Source: Conidiobolus incongruus B7586
Taxonomy: Eukaryota; Entomophthoromycota; Entomophthoromycetes; Entomophthorales; Conidiobolaceae
Assembly (NCBI GenBank): GCA_000697335.1
Contig: JNEM01013061.1
Coordinates: 1-18,323, forward strand
Reading direction: 5' to 3'
DNA length: 18,323 nt
In this document: positions 9,146 through 17,662 of the stretch, one piece after another
How positions within the stretch are numbered: position 1 is the stretch's first letter
How the letters are laid out: each line of letters starts with the position of its first letter
Notes under the pieces: model-generated
What the model was told of the DNA's origin: nothing
The model's input: only the letters and a program-made list of their open reading frames with translations
The model's database searches: none
Program-made: the position numbers and the translations under genes

Positions 9146-10710
9146 TCATTAATTTCAAGGATCCATAGATTCTACAATATAACTCATTCAATTTATTATA
9201 TAATTTAATGTTATTATTAATATAATAATTTTTAAAAATAGATTTATTGAATTATTAGAATATTATTAAGTAATAGGTTTTAAATTGATATAATAATTAT
9301 TATGTAATAGCTTACATATATTTTTTAATTAATTAGTTACCAATTAAGATCACTTCAAACTAAATAAATTTGTAATACTGTATTAATCAAATGATAGTAA
9401 TTTATTTTATTGAATATCATATTACCCCAATCAATCCAATTGGTAATGATCAATATAATGATTTTTGATATACTAAACATTTGAACAATTTTAGTATTAA
9501 TATTGAATAATTATATTTGTTTTAATATGATATAATCTCAATATGATTATTAAACTGATTTTAATTAAACTCTTGATTTTTACCTAAAATTTAATTTTTT
9601 AGTAAAAAAAATAATTCAAAGTTATAACTAATGGAATTATTCTACATCTAATCATTAAGGCAGTGTAATTTTAGAAATATTTAAATGATTAATATTTTAT
9701 ATTTTTAGCTAATAACTATAATTAATATAATATAATATAATATAGTGTATTATTTATACTGTATTATGATAAATATTTTTATAAAAATAGTTCAAAATAT
9801 TAATAATTAGAATAATTCCAAATTAAAACCAAGTTTTTATTTCATTTTCACAGATAAAAATAAACAGTAAAAAATATTAAAATATTTTATCATGCATTTT
9901 ATATTAAATAAAATCTTGTTAAGAGACTAGTTCTCTAAATCCTTATATATAACTTTATGTTTATAGTATTAATTAATTTATACTGTTTAAATTAATGTAA
10001 TCATATAGATAAGATTAATATAACTAATAAACATGGCTTTGCTTCTTTTTAATTTTTTATTATCTTTGCTTTGATTCTTATTAACCACTATTTTTTAAGA
10101 GTTAAAACTATCATTATTAATACTATAATTATATCAGACCAACTAATATATATCGCCTAATATATTTATATTAAGTAATATATTTAAAACTTAAATAAAC
10201 TCACTGATATAATAAATTTACTATTTGATTTCTAATTTAAGTGTTCTTTTGCACTATATTGACCTTAACCTCAACAACCGCTACAAATTCAATAAACACA
10301 TTCCCATTAATTTCCAAAAGATCTCCATTCATTTTGATTGGTAATTGAAACAAATTAAAATTTTATTAGGGATTTAATTAGACTAAATAATTTAAATATC
10401 AAAAATATTTCAACTTTGAAAAAATGATAAATGTATATTTTAACAAATTAACTAACTTTAAGAAAAAGATTTTAATAAAAATATGATTAAATACATAAAG
10501 CAAAAATAAATTACGGAATAAAAATATAACAACTATTTATAGAATGAATCAAATATTAAGATTTTTGATATTGATAGTCAATAAAAGCATTAATTATAAT
10601 GCAATAATTTTGATTTTCATCATTATTTTTATCTTGTTTAAATTAAAAGGTTATTGTTGAAAATTATGAATTTTGATATTAAATTATTATTGTGAAAATT
10701 AGGGATAGTT
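9146..10710. other. A+T-rich intergenic region with microsatellites
   Basis: Mostly stop-dense A+T-rich DNA. A TATAA repeat of about four units lies at 9726-9744. A patch of higher G+C at 10230-10340 is open for about 31 codons on the minus strand (ATG at 10332, stop at 10237) and for a similar length on the plus strand; neither is supported enough to call. Confidence 0.5.
9726..9744. repeat. (TATAA)n microsatellite
   Basis: Close to four tandem units of TATAA within A+T-rich spacer; no associated gene feature. Confidence 0.7.
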
Positions 10711-10904
10711 TTAGTAACTAAAGGCTAATATGAATAGTAAAAGCAATATAAAAATATACGAAGAGGCGACATATCGCAAAGACTTCAAGCACTATCAACT
10801 TTAATCAAATATTCATGATAATTAAATTAAAACCCTGGTTTAATGGCATTTACCGATTCAACCAACAAATTTAAGGTTTCATTAACATCATCACATCCTT
10901 TCAT
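10711..10904 (-). CDS. Candidate tail-anchored membrane microprotein, two exons
   Basis: The minus-strand frame 10854-10904 (ATG at 10904, MKGCDDVNETLNLLVES) ends at a GTAAAT donor. A 62-nt intron ends GATAG, and exon 10711-10791 continues in phase 0 with CLKSLRYVASS and the hydrophobic run YIFILLLLFILAFSY before TAA. The product is 43 residues, with an amphipathic polar half and one C-terminal transmembrane segment. The same frame is open upstream to about 10948 after a CACAG acceptor (VLYDFKIYYSAL), so the true N-terminus may be longer. The donor matches this genome's intron style; the acceptor is less typical. It lies about 160 bp head to head with the gene at 11063 and may share its promoter. 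The form recalls small tail-anchored ER or mitochondrial proteins, but I recognise no family. Confidence 0.42.
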
Positions 10905-11062
10905 TAATGCGGAATAGTATATTTTGAAGTCATATAAAACATTCGTTACTGTGGTTCATTGGTTTAATTTTCTTGTTTTTTTGTTTACATTTTTTACCTT
11001 TATTTATAAGTTTTCATTGTGCTAATAAGCATTTAATCCTTTATATTTAACTATATTTTATA

Positions 11063-13036
11063 ATGATATTAAAAAAGAGTATCATTCCATTGGCTTTGGT
11101 TTTGATTAATCCAGCTCTGGGTTATGATTTGAAATCCTATTATGATGGAGTTGGTACATATGGCAATAAGTTGGATAATCCTAAAACGGAGGCTGCTGAT
11201 ACCAATAAAAGCTTTCAAGTATCACCCGGAGATAAGGATGACAAGAATACTCAGCCAAAGAAACAGGATAAAACTCAGGATCGCATTGAACTTCCTGGTA
11301 ATTTTGATATTGATCAATTGACCAAAAATCCTCAAAGCCCCGACGCTGTTCCAATACTCAATAGTCAACCTAATACCGATGATAGTAAAGTTCCTACGCT
11401 CAGAAATGATGCTACAGCTTCAGATAAAGATAAAAAGAATACCAGTTCAGAACCAGTAAAATTATCCGAATCAGCGGTACAGCAATCTGTCAAAGACTTC
11501 AAAAATATGGAAAAGGCTTCGTCTAGCGAATTCATTGTACCTGTCAGTATTCAATTACTTGTCGATAACGCTAAACAAATTCCCGAATTGGTTAAGAGCA
11601 ATCCCGATAATGATTCTATTAAGCAAGTTGGAGAGTTCTTCACCCAACTTTCTAAAGAGCAATCTGCTAAAGATATTAGATCTGCGATCCAACAAAAAAT
11701 CCAACAAGATCCCAAGATGGCTCAAGCGTTTAACGATGCATCCATTACTCTGCTCGCTACAGACAATAATGGTATGAAGAATTTTAAGGATATTGTCACT
11801 AAGCAATTGGAGCAAGATTCTAACGGTACCGATGCTCTGATGAAAGAAGTGGTTGAATATTTTGCCAAATCCGGATCCATGTATGATTTCGGTCTAATGA
11901 TGGCTGAAATGACTCAAGAGGACCCAGTATTCGGCACAAGAGTTTTGACTAAATTGATTACTGATCCATTGTCCATGAACTCTCGCTCTGATAAGCAACA
12001 AGAGATGATGGAGCAAATGCAGCAGATGTATGCTCCTCAGCCTCAATCTTACCCTAATACTATCCCTGGCCAACCTCAAAATGGCATTCCTGAAATTTCT
12101 TTATCCAATCAGGACCCACAAGCACCTAATGATGATCCATTTAGTTCATCACCATCAATTCCTACACCCGATCAGAATACTGAAGCCAAAAGTAACCCAA
12201 TTCTACCACATAAAATTCCCTCAGAAGGACAACAGCCTGAAGCTCAAACTAAGCTAGAATTCCCCGAATCTGTTCTTAAGCCCCAGAAAATTCCCCAAAT
12301 TCTTAAACCTGAGCAACAATCACCAGAATCTAAGCCAAATGTAGTTGGACTTAGCAATAAGCCTACACGAGACCCTGTCGCTACTTTCCCTGAATCCATT
12401 CCAATGTCTATTCCAACTGGAGAAATCCCTGAGGATGCTCCCATTGCTAATGACAGCGAACTTTCAGAAGAATCTAATCCTATGAGCATTCCTTCCGGAG
12501 AAATTCCTGAAAGCCCTCCTGCTCAAGATGACAAACTCCAACTCGATTATGCACCTCCAGCAGTTCAAGCCAAACCAGAGGCAGGACCTATGACAGAGGA
12601 CGACTTTGCCAAATTATTTAACAATCTTCCGCGCATTCCGTCACCTAACCAATCACCACAAGATGGTCAATATGACAAATCAACACCTTATTCAAACCCC
12701 ACCAAGCAAACTTCTCGGGAATTCTTACGTGTTAATACCCCAACCGCCAAAGAACCAGTTGAAATCCCACAGGTTGGTAAGCAACAAGCCACTACGATCC
12801 CAACGTCGTTCCAAAGACCTCATACACAACCCGACTCCAATTTTGGACAGCTTGAGCAGAATAACATTAGGTGGTCACTCCAACAGCCAATCCCAGTGGC
12901 CAACCCCATCCCCAATGGTCAGAGACTCATGGAACAGTACAATTTGGATAATTTCTTGTATACTGGCCAACAATTCCCAATGAGACAAAATGGAGTACAA
13001 TTCCAAAGTGACTATAATCCCTATTATTATTTGTAA
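11063..13036 (+). CDS. Secreted Pro/Gln-rich protein with helical core (657 aa), unknown function
   Basis: Intronless, from the ATG at 11063 to TAA at 13034-13036. Residues 1-20 form a signal peptide ending NPALG. Residues 21-138 are polar and Lys/Asp-rich, with many DK and TD pairs. Residues 139-304 lack prolines for long stretches and are predicted by eye to be a run of amphipathic helices (IQLLVDNAKQIPELV, QVGEFFTQLSKEQ, FKDIVTKQLEQ, LMKEVVEYFAKSG, GTRVLTKLITDP), like an alpha-solenoid. Residues 305-640 are Pro/Gln/Ser-rich and disordered, with a 26-residue-spaced repeat of PMSIP(T/S)GEIPE at 447-457 and 473-483. The protein ends in QFQSDYNPYYYL. No transmembrane segment, GPI-type tail or cysteine cluster is visible. 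No family is recognised. A secreted structural or surface protein is the simplest inference. Confidence 0.85.
   Translation: MILKKSIIPLALVLINPALGYDLKSYYDGVGTYGNKLDNPKTEAADTNKSFQVSPGDKDDKNTQPKKQDKTQDRIELPGNFDIDQLTKNPQSPDAVPILNSQPNTDDSKVPTLRNDATASDKDKKNTSSEPVKLSESAVQQSVKDFKNMEKASSSEFIVPVSIQLLVDNAKQIPELVKSNPDNDSIKQVGEFFTQLSKEQSAKDIRSAIQQKIQQDPKMAQAFNDASITLLATDNNGMKNFKDIVTKQLEQDSNGTDALMKEVVEYFAKSGSMYDFGLMMAEMTQEDPVFGTRVLTKLITDPLSMNSRSDKQQEMMEQMQQMYAPQPQSYPNTIPGQPQNGIPEISLSNQDPQAPNDDPFSSSPSIPTPDQNTEAKSNPILPHKIPSEGQQPEAQTKLEFPESVLKPQKIPQILKPEQQSPESKPNVVGLSNKPTRDPVATFPESIPMSIPTGEIPEDAPIANDSELSEESNPMSIPSGEIPESPPAQDDKLQLDYAPPAVQAKPEAGPMTEDDFAKLFNNLPRIPSPNQSPQDGQYDKSTPYSNPTKQTSREFLRVNTPTAKEPVEIPQVGKQQATTIPTSFQRPHTQPDSNFGQLEQNNIRWSLQQPIPVANPIPNGQRLMEQYNLDNFLYTGQQFPMRQNGVQFQSDYNPYYYL
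12398..12511 (+). repeat. Two diverged copies of a PMSIPxGEIPE-coding repeat
   Basis: The DNA at 12398-12433 and 12476-12511 encodes the same 11-12-residue motif with mainly synonymous or conservative differences (TCTATTCCAACTGG versus AGCATTCCTTCCGG). This indicates an old internal duplication under protein-level constraint. Confidence 0.6.
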
Positions 13037-13066
13037 TCAATTAAGCAATGAACAATTTTTAAATTG

Positions 13067-13072
13067 AATAAA
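13067..13072 (+). terminator. Poly(A) signal AATAAA for the 657-aa protein gene
   Basis: AATAAA lies 30 nt after the stop codon, a good position for a poly(A) signal. Confidence 0.45.
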
Positions 13073-13201
13073 TCTAAATAATTTTATAACCCTATATAAT
13101 TCAAAAATTTTTAATTTAAAATCAATTCAATTATTTTAAAAAAAATTCTTAAAGTTTTTATTTTCAATAATTTAGTTAACTAAAGAAATATCCAATGATA
13201 G

Positions 13202-13231
13202 TAATAATAATAATAATAATATTATTATTAT
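13202..13231. repeat. (TAA)n/(TTA)n microsatellite with perfect palindrome
   Basis: A TAA run turns into a TTA run. Bases 13210-13231 form a perfect 22-bp inverted repeat centred at 13220/13221 with no loop. Confidence 0.75.
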
Positions 13232-13402
13232 ATAACATTTTTAAAGATATTTATCAATAAAATTATTTAATTTATAGTTAATCCTAAATTTTGAAAAAAA
13301 AAATAGTTTAATTGAAATTAAATTTTTACTAAAATATATAAATTTAATTATTAATATATTCAAATATTTAAAAATTAAATTAAAAAAAATAGTTCAGTTT
13401 TT

Positions 13403-14602
13403 TTATATGGGTAAATCAATCTCCCCTACAATATTGTAATTTCCATATTTACCTAAACTGCCCACTTGACCAATTTGCAACTTGTCACAGGTGAATTGAC
13501 CTAATTGGTACTTGCTATACACTTCGAGGATAGGTTTACCGTCGAACATCTGACCATTCCTTTTACTTTTGAGGATGGTGAGGTGAAAAATCTGCGATTT
13601 TCGATTGCAGTTTGTGTATCCCAATTCGCTGAGTCTAGTCCACAGTTGATCCGCCAAGTTTTTAAGTTGTTTCGGCTGTGTGAGTTGGTTAGTAGTGTTA
13701 AATTCCTGAATGTCAGTGTAAATGACTCGAGTTTTGCCTAAAAATGATCAAATTCATATAAATTTTTAAGATTAAATATTAAAATATGAATTACCTGGAT
13801 TTGATCCCATTACTTTCAACTTACTCAAATTTATCTTCAAAGGCTCTCTCTTCAACCATTCCCAAATCTCATCCTTTAAACTTTTCAAATCTTCACTCAA
13901 TTTCCTGACATCCTCCGACGTCTTCAAGTGTAACGTACCCAACGTCAAATGAATGGATGGTGACGGTTGCATCATTTTCGATTCGATATCATTTAACTTC
14001 ATTTGTAGAATATTATTTTGTAATTTTTTTACTTTTTCTTGAATTTCAATATCTGTAATAGGCAAACTGAGGAAGTAGTTGGGTTTGACAGGAGCATTAG
14101 TCTAATCAAGAATTAATAAAAATTAATTATCGCAAGTGAAAAAGCTTTACCTTTAGAATAATTTCCAAAATTTGAGCTATAGCTTTATTAATTTGAGACT
14201 GAGTCCCCGAAATAACTAAAACAGTGTTTCATATCACTATTAAACTTAGTGAATAAGCATGAATTACTAGCTAATTCCATTTGATCATTGTTAGGATCCT
14301 TCTCAATTTTAATTTTAGCTCTTGTTGAACTTCTGATTGATTTTAATGTACTTCCCTGTTTACCTACTCCCCAAAATCAATACTTGTTAAATACATAATT
14401 TATTCAAAGAGTTACCTATAACAAGTCCTATCATCTTACTATTAATAGGAACAGAAACTTCTCTCAATTCCTTCAACGGTGTAATAGTCTTACTGCTACG
14501 CTTCACTAAACCACCACTATTAATAATATAATATAAATTCAATGAATAATAATTACGTTGGTAATTCATATTTAAACTCAGAGTATTTGATCTATAATTC
14601 AT
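13403..14602 (-). CDS. ASCC1: ASCC1: KH domain plus 2H phosphoesterase (AKAP7-like)
   Basis: Five exons (14416-14602, 14268-14363, 14151-14215, 13795-14101, 13403-13737) with introns of 52, 52, 49 and 57 nt join in phase to give 329 residues. A KH domain spans about 46-116 with the GxxG loop GKQG at 63-66. An AKAP7/LigT-like 2H fold spans about 120-325 with both catalytic motifs, HLTLG at 167-171 and HLT at 270-272. The C-terminal GKYGNYNIVGEIDL matches the family end. Human ASCC1 (357-400 residues) belongs to the ASC-1 complex with the ASCC3 helicase, active in alkylation repair and ribosome-associated quality control, and 2H proteins act on RNA phosphodiester ends. The start is the ATG at 14602; the first 40 residues are Asn/Tyr-rich with no known match. 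A TTCAG lies just upstream of the ATG, so an extra 5' exon cannot be excluded. Confidence 0.93.
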
Positions 14603-15493
14603 TTTTCCAACCTGAATTAAAGTAACTCTTTGCGTATATTTCGAATTTAATAAATTAGGGTACGTTTTATTTAGTCTATACTTTACGATATTGAAAACTA
14701 AGTTCACTCAATTTTATTTTTAATAAACTTAATAATTATAAATAAATTAAATAGATATAATTACTTGATTAAGTAATAATTAAAAAAATTTTATAAATAT
14801 TATTATATTTTATATTATATTTTTTTATTGAATAGTTTTTTTATTTGAAATATTTTATTTTGATTCTTGTTTTATTGATCTTAGTAAAATAATTTAATTA
14901 TTAAAATTTTAAGTTTATGGGATTATAATATTATATATAGCTGTCTAATTTTTATTTATTAATTTTATTATTATTATTATTAACTAATAATTGTATTAAT
15001 ATTATAAAATAATTATAAACTTTTAAAAAATTATAATTATTAAAAATATTGTTAATAAATTATTTAATAAAATATTAAGGTTAAATTGGATTAATTTAAA
15101 AGAAATAGAATAATTGAAAAAAAAATATTCAATAGAATTATCAATCTTTAAATATTTGAAAAATATAAAATTTCAAAACTGTATTATTTAATAATTTTTA
15201 AAATAATTATATAAGGATATTCTATTAATAATGCTAGAGTTAATTTGGAATAAATTTCAGCAATAGTTGAATTGAGCTGGAATTTAAATTGATTGACGGA
15301 TAAATAAAAATTGAGTTAAATTATTACATTCTGTTAAAATTGAATTGGATTAAATTGATTAAAATAATAAATTAATCTTAAATCATATTCGAAGTAATAA
15401 ATAAGAGTGAGATAATAATGAATCAAATTATGGTTTATTAGTTCCTAGAATTTTTTTAATTATATGAAAATTTTGAACCATTAATTCTCGTTA
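14603..15493. other. A+T-rich spacer upstream of ASCC1 and downstream of ArfGAP
   Basis: About 0.9 kb, nearly devoid of G+C. The minus frame directly upstream of the ASCC1 ATG stays open to about 14707 without another ATG. A minus-strand AATAAA lies at 15434-15439. No gene is visible. Confidence 0.55.
15434..15439 (-). terminator. Poly(A) signal AATAAA for ArfGAP gene
   Basis: A minus-strand AATAAA lies 54 nt past the ArfGAP stop codon. Confidence 0.4.
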
Positions 15494-17023
15494 TTATAAT
15501 CCTAGTTGATTCTAAAATATCTATTAAAATAAAATTCTATAATGATGTTTTAAAATAGTACCTGAAGGTTCCTAATAGCATCCGTAATCTAAATTATTAA
15601 ATAAAAAAATTGTTGACATTAGCCCATTAATTGAGCATATGCACATACAAATAATCACTTACATTAGCGGCGCCATCTTGGAGGGTATCCTTGAGATTAT
15701 CCAAGTCAATGTTAGCATGGCGAGCTAATTTTTGTGCGAAATCCCTAGCGGAAATTTCCACGTTGCCGAAGTTGCCTGCCAAGTCGTCCATATCGTCTTT
15801 CGATTCTTCCCTGCCAAAGAATTGGTTAGAGCTGATACCTTTAGCCCCCTCGAATTGGCGTAAACGTTCGCGGTCGGCATCGTTGGCCGACGAGAAGTGG
15901 CCCCTGCCAAAGTATTGGTCGGATGACATACCCTTGACTTTGGAGGTGGGAACTTCAGCAGGTTCAGCAGTTTGTGATTTAGAGAATGTGGCTCCAAATC
16001 CTCCTGTTCTAGTGATTGTTGGCTTAGCTGCCGTTGGCTTGGATGAAGTGCTTGAGACGGTACTAGGTCTGGAGGTTGGGGATGAGGATGATGAGTAGCC
16101 CAATCTAGAAGATCCATAAGATGATTTGGCGGCAGCAACAGATGCAGCTTTCTGGGCTTCAATGATCTCTTGTTCTTCTTTAGCTTGAGCTTCAGCTTCA
16201 TCAAAGTTGATATTAGCTTTTTTAATACCCATCTTTTTATTAGCTAAGGGTTTAGAGGTGGTGGTATGTGCACGAAGTGAAGTAGCTCCTAATCTAGAAT
16301 TTGTAGCACCAAAGCGGGCAGAGTTGAGAGCAATAGGTTTAGGTTGAGGCTGGGCTTGGGACTTTGGCTGGGGAGAACTTTGACTTGGTGACTTGGTGAC
16401 AGCAGGCTTTTCAAAAGATGCAAAGAAATCCTCTTCCTCATTATCCTTTTTAATTTCAGTTGCAATAGGGTCCTCAACGACAACTCTGGCAGGAGAGCTA
16501 AATAAAAACTGTAAGTTACTTTAATATCATTAGATAATAAGCAAAATACTTGAGTAAATCTTGTTCAACCAATTTAGCCAATCTCTGTTTGTACAAAGTA
16601 GCGGGACGTGAAGTGTACTTAGCTTTGATATCCTTAAATTTATCAGTACCACCATGCTGTTTAAAAAATTCTAAAGCAGGACCGTTTCCACCAACTTTCA
16701 TAGTTCTCAGCTGTTCCCAACTCCAAGTATCCAAATTAGTAGAACTAAGCAAAATCAGTCTCACATCAATTGAATATCAGTGATAATTACCGAACGAAAC
16801 TAATATGAACACCCATATTTCTGTGGTGGGATGAACATTCCAAACAGATGTAAATACCAAAAGTAACACTAGCCCAAGTTGGGTTTTTAGAGTTACAATC
16901 AAAACAAATCTAAAACATATTAATACAAACTATATTAAATAAATAATAAATTACTTTATTCTCTCTCTTAGCACATTGTTTTCTAAAAAATTCTTCTAAT
17001 TCAGATTTAGTTGCATTCGACAT
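15494..17023 (-). CDS. GLO3: Arf GTPase-activating protein, Glo3/ARFGAP2/3 type
   Basis: Six exons (16955-17023, 16791-16909, 16550-16744, 15663-16497, 15562-15588, 15494-15511) join in phase to give 420 residues. The ArfGAP zinc finger is C25-x2-C28-x16-C45-x2-C48, followed by HHRNMGVH with the catalytic arginine at R53, then [20 protein letters not shown]. An acidic coiled-coil-prone stretch lies at about 226-246. The C-terminal Glo3 motif repeats are [10 protein letters not shown] (317-326), [10 protein letters not shown] (348-357) and a weaker EISARDFAQ. These repeats place it in the COPI-coatomer-stimulated Glo3/ARFGAP2/3 branch rather than Gcs1/ARFGAP1. It triggers Arf1 GTP hydrolysis on Golgi COPI coats. 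Introns are 45, 46, 52, 74 and 50 nt, all ending TTAG. The last two coding exons are tiny and end RNLQNQLGL. Retention of intron 4 would give an alternative end YLYVHMLN. Confidence 0.93.
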
Positions 17024-17509
17024 CTTGAATATCTTTAACAATCAATCAATATATACTAATTATTTGAATATTGAAATATTGAATATGATATTACTTTTTA
17101 AAATTACAATTTAAACCAACATGTAAATCTAAATCCTTAATCTTATATATTTAATCCAATTAAATTTGAACATAATTTCATTCCATAAATTCACTAAACT
17201 ATTATTAGAATTTATTGAATCATATATTTATACATTATTTTAAATGTATAATAGCAAAATTATATTTAGTGTAAACTTTGATAAATATTATATTTAATAT
17301 TATTTAATATGTTAATATATTTAAATTTATGAAATATACTATATGTTCCTAATTTATTATCATTATTTATATCATTAATATAATAATCAACGAAAAATTC
17401 CCATAAAACTCCATTCAATTTCAATCACTAGATAATTCATCAACATATAAGAATATATAATTCAATTCATTCTATGAACCAAATAACAATTTATCCAAAT
17501 TAACTTACA
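17024..17509. other. Divergent upstream region of ArfGAP (-) and microprotein (+)
   Basis: A+T-rich with dense stops. It should contain the ArfGAP promoter; no specific element can be named. Confidence 0.5.
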
Positions 17510-17662
17510 ATGATATCTCAAATCATTAAGCTAATCGCGAGTATGCTGCAATGGCTAATCACCAATTTATTTGCATTGTTATTAATATCAATATCAACTA
17601 TCTCAATTTTTATATTATCATTTTTGATAATTTGGTGGATATTACGTCAAAGTAAACAATAA
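17510..17662 (+). CDS. Candidate single-span membrane microprotein (50 aa)
   Basis: The open frame runs from the ATG at 17510 to TAA at 17660-17662. The N-terminal half is amphipathic (MISQIIKLIASMLQWLITN). A hydrophobic helix LFALLLISISTISIFILSFL follows, then an aromatic-basic end with IIWWILRQSKQ. This shape (short amphipathic helix, one transmembrane helix, WW at the interface, short polar tail) resembles sarcolipin/phospholamban-like pump regulators and yeast Pmp1-type proteins, although no homology can be claimed. The patch at 17515-17570 is richer in G+C (ATCGCGAGTATGCTGCAATGG) than its neighbours, which suggests selection. An AATAAA lies 20 nt past the stop at 17682-17687. It stands alone about 490 bp from the divergent ArfGAP gene. 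An unspliced chance ORF is the alternative. Confidence 0.5.
   Translation: MISQIIKLIASMLQWLITNLFALLLISISTISIFILSFLIIWWILRQSKQ

Larger units (their letters stand above)
13037..13402. other. Short convergent spacer, very A+T-rich
   Basis: It lies between two convergent genes and contains AATAAA at 13067-13072 and a TAA/TTA palindrome at 13210-13231. No gene is visible. Confidence 0.6.

Noticed and set aside
10033-10075. MALLLFNFLLSLL peptide, like a signal sequence
   Set aside because: It stops after 13 codons with no donor site; likely chance in T-rich DNA.
8821-10214. Identical 14-mer TCACTGATATAATA at 8821-8834 and 10201-10214, as a shared promoter element or duplicated secreted-gene upstream region
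   Set aside because: One 14-base match is expected by chance in 18 kb of strongly A+T-rich sequence, and the flanks do not align.
10237-10332. 31-codon minus frame resembling the VEF/VEV strand of the RPA 14-kDa subunit
   Set aside because: Only a fragment; no flanking exons supply the rest of the domain, and the opposite strand is equally open.
10730-10804. 24-codon plus-strand frame ending FKHYQL
   Set aside because: Antisense to the better-supported spliced minus-strand microprotein exon.
11535-12983. Several 60-125-codon frames within the 657-residue protein gene
   Set aside because: Overlapping alternate frames; the main frame has the signal peptide and full length.
15691-16204. Long open frames on both strands inside the ArfGAP main exon
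   Set aside because: Shadows of the Ser/Pro/Ala-rich linker of the real frame, which continues in phase through the splice sites.
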